Notes: a model not told the origin generated them from the sequence alone. A stretch of DNA of 64,000 nt from Vibrio tasmaniensis (GCF_024347635.1 NZ_AP025512.1:1-64000); one strand, 5' to 3'; positions 7,553 through 17,053 are shown, counted from the first letter of the stretch. A program made the numbers and translations.

Positions 7553-8746
7553 CTAAATTGACCTGATTTGGGCTTGAACCAGAGCATGATGAACCAGTTC
7601 TGACAGCGGCTCTCCAGCTCTAAAACGCAGAAACGTTAAACGGTGTCCACAAAGAATGCACTCAAACGGGTCAACCTTCACATACCCTTTCAGCATAGCG
7701 GCGTAACCGGGCATTTCTGGTGAGTCTTTAGGGGCGATGCCTAAGGCATCGTAGACCTTAGGGAGCATCTCACCACGACGACGGTTTGATAGAAAACCGA
7801 AGTATCGAATCATTTTGAAGTGCTTATCTGGGATATGCTCAATCATGCGCTCTACCAGTGCTTCTGGACTCAAAATGAGAGGTTCCGTCTGACCATTCCT
7901 ATGATTAAGATAATCAAACGTCACTAAGCCTCCCTGGAAATCATGTCGTAAACGCGACGCCGATATAGGTGGGCGTTTTAGGTATCGGCCGAGGTAAGTC
8001 ATGGTGGGCATCACGTTGGCTGTTTTCTTTGCGAAGTGCAGCTTCCATCGACGGCAATATTGGCTGGTTAAAAATCGGGACCAATCTTGCTCATTGCGAA
8101 TAAAAGGGCAGTCTTCTCCACTCAAGTCTAACTCTGCGTAATGGGAGCTGAGAAGTTGAGTGATGGCGGCACGCCAACACTTCTCAGTGGTCTTAGCTTT
8201 AAAGAAAATGGGCTTCCATAGACCAGTCCTCTTACATAAACCACCACGTGTGACAGACAAATGGATGTGCACATTCCAATTCAGCTTTCTGCCGTAGGTG
8301 TGAAGCGCACAGAACACCCCGATATCGATATCAAGTTGCTTTGCCCACCCTAAAAAGATATTGGCTGCACAGCTAAAGAGATGATTGAGAAGAAAACGAT
8401 TATCCCGAAAGATTGGCCACAGCGTGTGAGGAAGCGTCAACGTAACGTGTTGATACTCACACTCTGGAAAGACATATTGTTGCTTTCGTATCCACCGCTC
8501 TGTCGCTTTAATGCCACAACTGCTGCAAAAGCGAGATTTGCACGTTTGGTGAATGTATTTGTGATGGGTGCAGTCAGCATGACTGCATCGATACTCTTTA
8601 GAGCCAAAAGCTGCGGTATTGCAAGCGAGCATTTTAGTGACGTTTTCAATGACGACTTGTCGGAGAGCTTCCCGATATTTATTGAGGAAGTTCAGCCAAT
8701 TATCGTTGGCATTAAAGAGTTGTTTGATGGGCTTATTCGGATGCAT
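7553..8746 (-). CDS. IS91-family rolling-circle transposase
   Basis: 397 residues with the IS91 layout. N-terminal zinc-binding domain: CSHADC near 53-58, then CKSRFCSSCG near 70-78. HUH-type nuclease core: NWNVHIHLSVTRGG near residue 157, with the two His that bind metal. The predicted catalytic tyrosine region is MTYLGRYLKRPPIS near 248. A C-terminal CxxC pair (CILCGH) follows. IS91 elements move by single-strand rolling circle transfer and make no target duplications. Full length for the family. The sequence just upstream of its start (8704-8841) is repeated at 9932-10069, so a second copy once lay to the right. Confidence 0.92.
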   Translation of the reverse strand: MHPNKPIKQLFNANDNWLNFLNKYREALRQVVIENVTKMLACNTAAFGSKEYRCSHADCTHHKYIHQTCKSRFCSSCGIKATERWIRKQQYVFPECEYQHVTLTLPHTLWPIFRDNRFLLNHLFSCAANIFLGWAKQLDIDIGVFCALHTYGRKLNWNVHIHLSVTRGGLCKRTGLWKPIFFKAKTTEKCWRAAITQLLSSHYAELDLSGEDCPFIRNEQDWSRFLTSQYCRRWKLHFAKKTANVMPTMTYLGRYLKRPPISASRLRHDFQGGLVTFDYLNHRNGQTEPLILSPEALVERMIEHIPDKHFKMIRYFGFLSNRRRGEMLPKVYDALGIAPKDSPEMPGYAAMLKGYVKVDPFECILCGHRLTFLRFRAGEPLSELVHHALVQAQIRSI

Positions 8747-8841
8747 TACCTATAGAGTAAGCGATTCATGCACAGCACTCTAGTAGGTTGAGTCTCTTTG
8801 TTTTCGGCCGTAGGCCGCTCAGGCGACACCGTCGCCGGTTC
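8704..8841 (-). repeat. 138-bp IS91-end repeat, left copy
   Basis: Covers the first codons of the IS91 transposase and its upstream terminus. It contains two short hairpins, CGGCCGTAGGCCG and GCGACACCGTCGC, as expected of IS91-type ends. It matches 9932-10069 at all but two positions that I can see. Confidence 0.88.
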
Positions 8842-8845
8842 ACCA

Positions 8846-9769
8846 CTACAGTCGATTGACACCGAGCTGCTTCATCTCTCTTTGGTTTAAGTCATGCATC
8901 AGCTTTCGGATAGCCAGGTTCAGCTCAGCCATTGTATGGAACACTTGGTGGCGAAGGCGCATCATTATCCAGCGCTCTACGATGAGAACTGCGTTCTCAG
9001 CTTTGGCTTTATCTTTAGGCTTGTAGGGCCTGGCTGGCATCACAGCAACACCGTAATGTTGTGCCAGTTTTCGGTAGCTCTCATTGAGGATAGGGTTATG
9101 ACGGTCTGCTTTCGTTACAGCAGATTTCAGATTATCAGGTACAAGTAGATTCGGAGCACCACCAAAGTGATTAAAGGTATTGACATGAGCCATGAGGAAG
9201 TGTTCAAGCCCTTGGCTCTCACTCGCCTCGACATAGGTGTAATTTGACACCCCTAAAGTGGCGACAAATACCTGAGCATGTCGGCATTCTCCTGTATCTG
9301 GATTCACAATAGGGATCGTTGGGCCACAGTAGTCAATGAAGAGCTTGTCACCAGCATGGTGAAGTTGGCGCATACTGCGTTTTTGTGTCTTTAGCCAACG
9401 TCGATACAGTTCGCAGAACTGTGTATAGCCATAGGCTTTGTCTTGATGCTGATGACAATACTCTTCCCAAAGCAAAGCTTTAGTCATCCCTTTACGCTTC
9501 AATTCTAAGTAGCAGAGAGTTAAATCAGGCATCACTTTATGCTGAGAAGATGAGCGACCATCAAACAAAGCTTGGGTGACTTGATTTTCATGATGAGTCT
9601 CTTCCAGTGGCCACGTGAGGCCACTGGATTTAAATCGGGACAGATGCTGGGATACAGTGGAATGAGCAATATTGAGGCAAGCGGCTATCTGTCGATTAGA
9701 AAGATTGCACTCGTATCGGAGGCGTAAGATTTCCTTAATTTTATTCATTGGCATTCTCTTTTTCGGCAT
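8846..9769 (-). pseudogene. istA: IS21-family IstA transposase, C-terminally truncated
   Basis: 307 residues matching the N-terminal 60 percent of IstA: HTH at 18-45 (CNLSNRQIAACLNIAHSTVSQHL), then an rve-type core with FIDYCGPTIPIV and VPDNLKSAV holding the two Asp and KAKAENAVLIVERWI holding the Glu. The usual C-terminal domain and the partner ATPase istB are missing; the frame ends where the IS91 terminus begins. Upstream (9835-9930) several TTTCGG/CCGAAA motifs look like the multiple transposase-binding repeats at an IS21 end. Probably inactive. Confidence 0.88.
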
Positions 9770-9931
9770 GATTTATCCTTAGTGCTCTCAGCATGAAAGA
9801 CTTAGGTTAAACCTATTGATTTAAAAGAGAAAAGAGGTTTATTTCGGTAAATCGACCATCGATTTCGGAAACACACCGAAAAGTGGATGATTAAAACCGA
9901 AATAGGCGGTCGGCTAGCTCCGAAATATGCA

Positions 9932-10069
9932 CGTTGGCATTAAAGAGTTGTTTGATGGGCTTATTCGGATGCATTACCTATAGAGTAAACGATTCATGCA
10001 CAGCACTTTAGTAGGTTGAGTCTCTTTGTTTTCGGCCGTAGGCCGCTCAGGCGACACCGTCGCCGGTTC
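9932..10069 (-). repeat. 138-bp IS91-end repeat, right copy
   Basis: Second copy of 8704-8841 in the same orientation, containing only the IS91 transposase start and terminus. With the left copy it brackets the istA fragment, so the IS21 piece seems to have been inserted into or carried by an IS91-type element. Confidence 0.88.
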
Positions 10070-10187
10070 GGCAGCTTAGAAAACGGGAAAAATCCCACGT
10101 TAAGACCATTTACTCATACCCTGTCTAGCCCGTAGGTTGTCATTTTTGTGATAATATACTGCCACCAATAGAGAATCAGCCTCACTA

Positions 10188-10769
10188 ATGTCAGAATATT
10201 CGTATCATCAACAGCTTAAATCGACCTTCGAGAACGCTCTTCTTCACCTTTACTTCACTGTAAGTATTTCTCCTCGCTTTGTTAACGAAAAACAACGAAA
10301 CAAGATCATCATCGATTTCTTGAAGCCAAAAGTGAAACAAACTCGATATAACACCATCAAGAAGAAGCTGAAAACGGTTTGTTTAATGAAGGATAAATTT
10401 GGCTCAGTCGAAAAACGAATAGAAAGCGTTTTAAACCAATATTCAGCGATTGAAAACAAAAACGACGTTGATAAGCTTTATGCCTTATTAGAGCGCCTTG
10501 AAAAGGCGGGGTTAAAGACAAAACTTGTCGAAGAGACGCCGACTCAGGATATAGACGTTGTTTACCTCGATAGAGCACACATTGATCACTGCTTCGATGA
10601 TGATAATCGCCAGATTGCACCAATCTCGTTGTTCATACATACCAATGAATTAGACAAGTTTACTCATTGCTTAACAGAGCAACGTTACTTTAAATTCGAA
10701 CAGTATCAAGTCAATGAAGAATTAAGAAATTATCATTACCAACTTCACCCCATTCTTTCACACGATTGA
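10188..10769 (+). CDS. hypothetical protein, possibly DUF2913-like
   Basis: 193 residues, intact, with no signal peptide or membrane segment. The N-terminal helix (YHQQLKSTFENALLHLYFTV), the basic linker RNKIIIDFLKPKVKQTRYNTIKKKL and the later VDKLYALLERLEKAGLKTKLVEE give it the layout of DUF2913 proteins known from Vibrionaceae and Aeromonas plasmids and genomes. That match is from memory and unproven. It lies alone between the IS91 repeat and the parAB region. Function unknown. Confidence 0.5.
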   Translation: MSEYSYHQQLKSTFENALLHLYFTVSISPRFVNEKQRNKIIIDFLKPKVKQTRYNTIKKKLKTVCLMKDKFGSVEKRIESVLNQYSAIENKNDVDKLYALLERLEKAGLKTKLVEETPTQDIDVVYLDRAHIDHCFDDDNRQIAPISLFIHTNELDKFTHCLTEQRYFKFEQYQVNEELRNYHYQLHPILSHD

Positions 10770-10917
10770 AGAGCTAGCGCGAGCAATAAACTTGCGCTAG
10801 CTGGAAGGTTTGATGTTTTGTCAATCCCAGATAAAAATGTCCGCTTTGGAGCTTCAAATCAATCTCCCCGCTGTTATATCAATAAATAAATACACAGTCA
10901 GGTAATTAAATAGATTT

Positions 10918-10935
10918 AGTAGGACGCGTCCTACT
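10918..10935. promoter_or_regulatory. parS: candidate parS partition site (upstream)
   Basis: Perfect 18-bp palindrome AGTAGGACGCGTCCTACT about 190 bp before parA. The same 18 bp forms the core of the palindrome just after parB at 13541-13566. Matching palindromes on both sides of a parAB operon are best explained as ParB-binding centromere sites. Confidence 0.75.
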
Positions 10936-11123
10936 GTTTTAAATTATTGATTTTATTGTATATATATATTTTAATATTGCCTATTACTGTTCAATAAAAA
11001 CTCAAGTATTAGTTTAAGAGTGTATAATAAGTCATATTTTGATGAATTTGATTAAAATTGACTTGTTATGCCTTTCCTTACCTTTGGTAATGATTCATAC
11101 TAGTTTTTAAAGACAGGCCACTG

Positions 11124-12395
11124 GTGGATAATGCTATGGTAATAATGACAGAGAAACAGCTCAAGACGCTTGAATTAGTTGACGAACTAGGGGACGGAGG
11201 CGCTAAATTTTTAGAATTACGTAGAGAAACAAATGAGAAACAACCTCGTTCTTTCACTCAAGCTGAGGCGTTGAAGTACCTCGAATGTTCTCAAAAGGTA
11301 TTGACGGATTTAACGAAAGCGTTAGGCATCAACCCTAAACGTTATGTTGAAGTCGGTATCCAGTATTATCTAACTCTTGAAGAGTTGTACTTGATTCGCG
11401 ATAACATGCCGAATACTACCGTCCTTAAAAAAAGACATAAGCCGTTTAAAAGAACCCAAAAACAGAAGACGCAGATAATTGCCATTCAGAATCAAAAAGG
11501 CGGTGTTGCTAAGACCATGATTACGATCACCGTAGCAACGGGGTTAGCCATTAACTATCATTCTGGTTACAAAATCTGCCTTGTCGATATGGATGGCCAG
11601 TCAACCATGACGAGTTTCTTCCCGCCAGTGCATGAACACGAAACTAAACTCATTGAGCGCAATGGTGCAAAGTATATTTCTGACGCTCGTACCAGCATTG
11701 GCGATTTGATGGTTCTTGACCCTAATACAGATAGCTTTAAGGATGAAGTGTGTAATGCCGTTTCAGACACGCTTATTCCAAATCTGAAAATTATCCCTGC
11801 GTCCCAGTCTGACCGAGATTCGGAATCCTTGAGCGCCAGTGGACAATTAGCGGGGGAGAACGTCGACCCAGCATCACGACTGAAAAACATCTTAGATGCT
11901 CTCGATGACGTGTTTGACCTCATTTTGATTGATACTCCTCCTTCATTGGGCTTTGCGACGTTGAATAGTTATTTGGCCGCGACTAGCGTGCTGATTCCGT
12001 GTAAGGCGGAACATAACGATACCGATGCAACTTGCGCGTACTTTCAGTATCTTGACAGCATCATCGGCAGTTTCATTGCAAAAGGGCATCCAGGCTATGA
12101 TTTTGCAAAGGTTGTCATCTCTAATTGGAAGGGCAGTGACTCTGAACTTGATATCTTCAATGCGCTAGTGGATCAGTTTGGTAACGCGGTATTGTCGACC
12201 AAGATGAAACATAGCGAAGCCGTGAAACGTTGTGCGTCCGAGCATAGCAGTGTGTTCGAATTCTCTCGGTCAATGGACAGCAAAAAAGGCAAAGCGTTAG
12301 AAGCTGCTCAGTCGAACTGTAAAGAAGTGGTGGCCGATATTCATAAACTGGTAACTGACGTTTGGAAACAACAAGATAAAGGTGAGGAGCAATAA
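11124..12395 (+). CDS. parA: plasmid partition ATPase ParA (type Ia)
   Basis: 423 residues, so the long type Ia form. I use the GTG at 11124 because ACAGG lies six bases before it; ATGs at 11136 and 11145 are alternatives. The N-terminal ~110 residues hold an HTH-like region (FTQAEALKYLECSQKVLTDLTKALG) for operator binding. The deviant Walker A is QKGGVAKTM near residue 126, Walker A' is LVDMDGQSTMTS near 153, and Walker B is LILIDTPPSLGF near 270. ParA forms ATP-dependent gradients on the nucleoid that pull ParB-parS complexes. ParB follows two bases after the stop, with the ribosome site inside the parA end. Confidence 0.95.
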   Translation: MDNAMVIMTEKQLKTLELVDELGDGGAKFLELRRETNEKQPRSFTQAEALKYLECSQKVLTDLTKALGINPKRYVEVGIQYYLTLEELYLIRDNMPNTTVLKKRHKPFKRTQKQKTQIIAIQNQKGGVAKTMITITVATGLAINYHSGYKICLVDMDGQSTMTSFFPPVHEHETKLIERNGAKYISDARTSIGDLMVLDPNTDSFKDEVCNAVSDTLIPNLKIIPASQSDRDSESLSASGQLAGENVDPASRLKNILDALDDVFDLILIDTPPSLGFATLNSYLAATSVLIPCKAEHNDTDATCAYFQYLDSIIGSFIAKGHPGYDFAKVVISNWKGSDSELDIFNALVDQFGNAVLSTKMKHSEAVKRCASEHSSVFEFSRSMDSKKGKALEAAQSNCKEVVADIHKLVTDVWKQQDKGEEQ

Positions 12396-12397
12396 TC

Positions 12398-13528
12398 ATG
12401 GCCAATGACCGACTGAAAAAAATCGCACAACTTAATGCTTCTAAGGCTGTTGAGGAAACGTCTTCAACGACCAAGCCCACATTGGAGAGTACGTCGAGCT
12501 CACACCGTAAACCCCAAGCCTTTATGACTGGGAATGAACGTCAAACCACCATGACCTTAGCGCAAGGTAAGTTGGCCTCAATTGAAGCTTCATTAAATGA
12601 AGGAGGTATCAATCTCCAAGAGTTCTTGACTGAAACAAAGAAGCTGGACTTTACGAAAACCGGGCGAGAAATTAAATCTATCGACGGTACGAGTTACCGA
12701 GCTATCCAAAGAACCTTATCATATGAAGATATTGTGACGCTGGTAAGGGTTGATGTTGATAACGTTCGTGAGCAGTCGAGCCGCAATACCACTCAACTCA
12801 ACAAAATGAATGATGAGATCGAGTTTGGTATGCAAATCTCGCCGGTTCTCGCGTACCAAGGCGCAGATGGCCTGCTCTATGTGGTGGATGGCTCATGTCG
12901 TACAGAGATCGCCATTGATAAGAAAGTGGGATTGGACTTCGAGATCTTAGATCAAATCCCGACGCCAGAAACAATTACTTGGCTGGTAGCGTCTTCTGAC
13001 ATCAAAACGTCATTTAACTACTACGAAAAGGGCAAGCTTTATTCTCGTTTAATGGAAGTCAATGAGTGGTCAGCTTACAAGCTTGAACAAGAACGCTTGT
13101 ATGAAAAATCGGATATCTCGCTTTCTCTTGCCATTTACTCTATGCCGAACAACTTAAAGAGTTTGTTTGCGAATTATGCTTTTAGTAGCCGCGATGCGAA
13201 GTTCTTACGCAAGCTGATTGGCATAATCTCAGAGAGCAAAGAGTTTGAGAGCGCTTTGACTACATGGATTGATGAATCCCGCAGTGAGCTTGAAGGTATG
13301 CCAACTGAACGAATCAATAAAGAAGTCATTGCACGATTAAAAGAGTGGGTCCCTGTTACTTCGAAACCGACAGGTATCAATAAGCAGCCTCAAACTTGGG
13401 CTGAGAAAGGTAAAGCAGTGGTTTCATACCAATTGATGACTAAATCAAAGTCCAAAATTGAACTAACGAATGCGAGGCCTGAAGAAATCGCCAAAATTGA
13501 AGAGTTCTTCAAAAAACTGTTCGGTTAA
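12398..13528 (+). CDS. parB: centromere-binding partition protein ParB
   Basis: 376 residues, directly after parA with AGGTGAGG before its ATG. The N-terminal part is basic and flexible. Residues 85-200 match the ParB/Srx-like domain, with QISPVLAYQGADGLLYVVDGSCR in place of the GERR box, which suggests the P1/SopB-like branch. The HTH region lies near 225-275 (EKSDISLSLAIYSMP...LFANYAFSSRD). The C-terminal ~60 residues probably dimerise. It should bind the AGTAGGACGCGTCCTACT palindromes that flank this operon. Confidence 0.92.
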   Translation: MANDRLKKIAQLNASKAVEETSSTTKPTLESTSSSHRKPQAFMTGNERQTTMTLAQGKLASIEASLNEGGINLQEFLTETKKLDFTKTGREIKSIDGTSYRAIQRTLSYEDIVTLVRVDVDNVREQSSRNTTQLNKMNDEIEFGMQISPVLAYQGADGLLYVVDGSCRTEIAIDKKVGLDFEILDQIPTPETITWLVASSDIKTSFNYYEKGKLYSRLMEVNEWSAYKLEQERLYEKSDISLSLAIYSMPNNLKSLFANYAFSSRDAKFLRKLIGIISESKEFESALTTWIDESRSELEGMPTERINKEVIARLKEWVPVTSKPTGINKQPQTWAEKGKAVVSYQLMTKSKSKIELTNARPEEIAKIEEFFKKLFG

Positions 13529-13540
13529 GGTCTACTTTTC

Positions 13541-13566
13541 GAGTAGTAGGACGCGTCCTACTACTC
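13541..13566. promoter_or_regulatory. parS: candidate parS partition site (downstream)
   Basis: Perfect 26-bp palindrome 12 bp after the parB stop. Its centre repeats the 18-bp palindrome found at 10918-10935; the arms are extended by GAGT/ACTC. Could also act as a terminator stem, but no T-run follows. Confidence 0.78.
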
Positions 13567-13804
13567 ACTTTGTGTAATAACCATCGACTCATGTCGGGGC
13601 TTTGTTGTATCTGGAGAGCAGTAAGCGCCCGATGAACCCACGGCCAGTCAAGCTAATTGTCGCCTATAGTTATCAGCATCTTCATGGTTCCTCGTTAAGT
13701 GATGATTCACTAAAGAGGACATTTATATCTTAGCAAACTATGTGACATTTTAAACTTACTCTAACATAGGTGCGGATTAAGTGTAGTTACGTTAAATAAA
13801 CACA

Positions 13805-14035
13805 TTAACCATGCATAGATCTGCGTAATTTTTCACTTCGAGAAAAAACAAAAAATAAGCTCAAACAGAAACCCCATAACGCTGATGAGATTTGTAGATT
13901 AAGTAAAGTTTCAGAGATAAGAGGTAACGCTATTGAAAAAAGGAATAGCGCTACAACAAACAATTCGCATGCAGCACCTAAAAAAGAATACTTATGGCGA
14001 AAGAGAGCCCATCTATAAATCATCATTAACTCCAT
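13805..14035 (-). CDS. small predicted membrane protein
   Basis: 76 residues with two hydrophobic stretches (about 18-37 and 45-62) and a basic tail RSEKLRRSMHG. The tandem ATGs at residues 4-5 are better starts because GGAG precedes them. No family recognised. It lies alone in a 1.1-kb low-coding stretch between parB and the Rpn remnant, so it could be a chance frame; the clear two-helix pattern and the ribosome site make a real gene slightly more likely than not. Confidence 0.4.
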   Translation of the reverse strand: MELMMIYRWALFRHKYSFLGAACELFVVALFLFSIALPLISETLLNLQISSALWGFCLSLFFVFSRSEKLRRSMHG

Positions 14036-14053
14036 AAAAGAACCTGATTAAAA

Positions 14054-14081
14054 AAGGCGAAGGAGCATGCCCCTTCGCCTT
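14054..14081 (-). terminator. probable rho-independent terminator, minus strand
   Basis: Arms AAGGCGAAGG and CCTTCGCCTT around an 8-bp loop; on the minus strand the stem is followed by a T-run. The stretch 14082-14660 to its right holds no gene that I can support, so the transcript it would end is unknown. Confidence 0.6.
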
Positions 14082-14674
14082 CTTAGGGATTGTACAAACA
14101 ACCCCAAGCTGACATTTAAACCTATCATTTTGGAGCAAAACAATAAACCCCAGATAAGTGTGCACACACATAAACCGGGTGTTCATTATTCCTATTATGA
14201 CAAATGTGTGACTTTTCTCTCAAAAACAACCCTCAGACTGCCTCAGATGTTGTAAGCGATTGTTTTGGCACACTGGTTTAAGTCAGTATACTACCATACC
14301 GCTTTGAAAATTTTTGACGCTTCCAGAGCGATTTACAGGGTAAAAATCCCAGAGTTCATTTGAGCTAAGAACGGCACTATGACAGCCATTTTCCATATTT
14401 TGTGATTTTGGGTGTCATATTAGTTATATTTGGTCAAAATTCATCCAGTAGATGACGTGGGCGTTTGGTCGAAAGCAATAATGGGGTACAAACTGGTTAG
14501 ATCAAATACTCTAAAATACATTGAATGATTGATTCCAACTGCTCGGCGCAATCCCGTAGCTGGCGTAGCCAGTCGAAGGGTGAGCAAGCGGAATATCACG
14601 ATGTTAAGCTAGAATGCGATCACTGAGCCCTTACTATGATAAGGTTTAACCTCATTCAGTGTTAAGATTATGAC

Positions 14675-15442
14675 ATGAAAAAGGCAACCCCAACCCCGCA
14701 CGATGCGCTCTTTAAGCAGTTTTTGACTCACCCAGAAACCGCGAAAGATTTACTGGATATTCACCTACCAGTTGAGCTGCGCGAAATCTGTGATTTAACG
14801 ACACTCAAGCTCGAGTCTGGCAGTTTTATTGATGAAAACTTACGACCTTATTATTCGGACGAACTTTATCCTCTTAACGCTAACCAAGGCGATGGATACG
14901 TCTATGCGCTTATTGAGCACCAAAGCCAACCAGACAAGAATATGGCCTTTCGCTTGATGAGATATGCTATCGCCGCTATGCAGCAGTATATCGATGCTAG
15001 CCTTTGGGAATACCACTGCAGTTTTACCATGGCAAAATCTCACCTTATCCGTATGAAATGAATTGGTTGAAAGGCTTTGCTAACCCTGACTAGGCTAAAG
15101 CACTTTATACTCAAGATTTTTTTAGTCGACGTTACCGTCATATCTGACGATGAGATAATGCAATATCGTTGTATTGCCTTGCTTGAGCTCGTACAAAAAC
15201 ATGCTAGGCATCGAGATATCATGGATTTCATTCAACCTCTGATCACATTGTTATTAACCGATTACACTACAGAGAAGCAAGTACAGTTATTGATGAGTTA
15301 TCTACTCCAAGTAGGTGAAACAGACAATATAGAGGCGTTAATCACGTCACTTGCCTCATCAGTACCGAAACACGAGGACACACTTATGACGGTTGCAGAG
15401 CAGTTATGCCAAGAAGGCATACCTAAATGGCACAGATAGAGA
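14675..15442 (+). pseudogene. Rpn-type recombination-promoting nuclease, frameshifted
   Basis: The first 110 codons follow the Rpn family closely (TPTPHDALFKQFLTHPETA, YALIEHQSQPDKNMAFRLMRYAIAAMQQ). Around 15000-15060 the frame breaks: the part that should give the SPYPY...NWLxxFA segment appears in another frame, and a TAG lies at 15091. The C-terminal part resumes at about 15110 (IFLVDVTVISDDEIMQYR to LLMSYLLQVGETDNIEALITSLAS). The family is a Mg-dependent PD-(D/E)XK endonuclease. At least two frameshifts and a deletion make this copy inactive. It is a paralogue of the fragment at 3221. Confidence 0.8.
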
Positions 15443-15498
15443 TTGGAAGGCTTGGCACTATTCATTGCAACAATGGATAAGGAGCATATAGTTTAATC

Positions 15499-15670
15499 AT
15501 GGCCAAAGCGTTCACAAAGGGAGTTAAAGAGGGTAAGCCAACGGTCATTAACCAGGCGGTGAACCATCTACTTCAAAGAGATATCCACCCGAACAATTTT
15601 CGAGTCTCATGCAAAACTCTCGAGGAGCGCGGACTAATCATGCGTAAGAAAGTGGGGGTGGATGGGCTTG
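15499..15670 (+). pseudogene. fragment of a small winged-helix-like protein
   Basis: The peptide AKAFTKGVKEGKPTVINQAVNHLLQ...CKTLEERGLIMRKKV is nearly the same as residues 15-75 of the gene at 24704-24974. Its 5' part is replaced by an upstream stop and its 3' part runs into IS-like sequence. Decayed paralogue. Confidence 0.6.
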
Positions 15671-15773
15671 TTGCAAAAACCTTACGAACCGCCAGACATT
15701 AATTATGATTCACCACTGAGCAAAGCCGTGTGGCCAAGTCTGAATTCAAATGGCGACATTTCACCCCCGAACT

Positions 15774-15810
15774 GGTTTTGTCGCAAACAAGGGGGATAGG
15801 TTATGATCAC
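15774..15810 (+). repeat. 37-bp dispersed repeat (IS-end remnant), copy 1
   Basis: Matches 34400-34436 with one mismatch (TCG/TTG); includes CAAACAAGGGGGATAGG. Just before it, 15735-15775 reads KSEFKWRHFTPEL in one frame, which resembles an IS6-type transposase start. Probably scraps of IS ends. Confidence 0.7.
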
Positions 15811-15849
15811 CCTTGTTTATGATAAAACCCCATATTCCATGCTATTATA

Positions 15850-16275
15850 TTGTTTAATTTAATTAATAATTTGAGAGATTTTATGGATCGTTATTTATTG
15901 ATTACAGGGAGAGTTTTACTTGCACTGTATTTTTTGTTGCCTGGGATTATGAAGTTCACAGCTTGGGATGGTCATTTGGCACTAATGGAAAAGCACGGGA
16001 TGATCATGATACCTTTTCTTTTGGCACTTGCTGCAATTTGTCAAATCACAAGTTCATTAATGATTATTGCTAATCGATATGTTGCTATAGCTGCTATTAT
16101 ACTCGCTGTATTAGTATTGATTATTAATGTGAACTTGCATGATTTCTGGAATTTTACCGGGACTGATGCTGGGCATGAAAAGCAAAACTTCATTAAAAAT
16201 ATAGCTATCTTTGCCGGATTGTTAATCCTTTCAGGATTAACATGGAAGGATACATTTACTAAGACTAAAATATAA
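15850..16275 (+). CDS. DoxX-family membrane protein
   Basis: About 130-141 residues with four hydrophobic helices (roughly 15-35, 48-69, 74-95 and 112-131 from the first ATG). The LLITGRVLLALYFLLPGIMKF start and the G-F..LAL..K.G segment are typical of DoxX/DoxD membrane proteins, often linked to redox or thiosulfate functions; the specific role is unknown. The ATG at 15883, preceded by GAGAG, is the likelier start. It stands alone with a hairpin (16300-16330) downstream. Confidence 0.8.
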   Translation: MFNLINNLRDFMDRYLLITGRVLLALYFLLPGIMKFTAWDGHLALMEKHGMIMIPFLLALAAICQITSSLMIIANRYVAIAAIILAVLVLIINVNLHDFWNFTGTDAGHEKQNFIKNIAIFAGLLILSGLTWKDTFTKTKI

Positions 16276-16299
16276 ATTGCTTTGTATTAGCCTCCTTGA

Positions 16300-16330
16300 A
16301 AGGTAAGGGAGCATTGAAATCCCTTACCTT
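16300..16330 (+). terminator. hairpin after DoxX gene, possible terminator
   Basis: 11-bp perfect arms AAGGTAAGGGA / TCCCTTACCTT. Only a weak T content follows (CAAATTAT), so termination is uncertain. Similar arms occur at 7388-7416. Confidence 0.5.
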
Positions 16331-16741
16331 CAAATTATCGTAGCCAAGAACTATCTGTCTGTTTTTATGAACTTCAACCATACAATAAGCTTGTCGCTAA
16401 CAATCTCAAGTCTTGATATTAACCCACGACCCATTAACTTTTTGGGCAACAAGAATGTCCGCCACATCAAATACCTGAATAAGAATTGAGTCGTTATTTT
16501 GAGGGCTCTGTTGCAAATAATCAGATAATGCAGATCTACCCAGTGATGGCTCAATGATTACTGGTAAACAACCTCAACATTGAAGAGGCGATTCATGAAG
16601 GCGGATCTCTCCCGCACAAGAGTTTTATGTTCGTCATGGCGTAACCAACAATCAAATTGCCCCTTTGTAGTGGCATAGTTAATTTGGCCACCTGATTAAG
16701 AGGTGATGTATGATCATCTCGATACTAAAACAGGTGACATT

Positions 16742-17053
16742 ATGACTAAGCGTGAAAGACGCACTTTTAACCCAGAATTTAAACTTGAATGCGCTCAGCT
16801 AGTGCTTGACCAGGGACGTTCCTATAAAGAAACCTGCGAAGCAATGGGGATTGGAAAAACTACGTTAGAAAGCTGGGTAAGGCAACTCAAAGCTGAAAGA
16901 GCTGGTAAGACACCAAATTCATCACCACTCACTCCAGAGCAAAGAGAAATTCGTGACCTTAAAAAGAAAATCAAACGCATTGAAGAAGAAAAGGAAATTC
17001 TAAAAAAGGCTACGGCTCTCTTGATGTCAGACTCCCTGAACGGTTCTCGATGA
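16742..17053 (+). CDS. IS3-family transposase OrfA (copy 2)
   Basis: Same protein as the 4266-4577 copy: HTH region FNPEFKLECAQLVLDQGRSYK and a C-terminal coiled coil. Start at 16742 chosen for the upstream AGGTGA. The A6G stretch near 17004 is a plausible -1 slippage site for making the OrfAB fusion. OrfB starts four bases before the stop. Confidence 0.92.
   Translation: MTKRERRTFNPEFKLECAQLVLDQGRSYKETCEAMGIGKTTLESWVRQLKAERAGKTPNSSPLTPEQREIRDLKKKIKRIEEEKEILKKATALLMSDSLNGSR

Noticed and set aside
14067..14255. 62-codon plus-strand frame
   Set aside because: Overlaps a terminator hairpin and lacks a ribosome site or recognisable protein features.
16351..16554. 67-codon minus-strand frame
   Set aside because: Starts inside the IS6 left end and runs into non-coding DNA. 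Could be a gene remnant, but nothing supports it.
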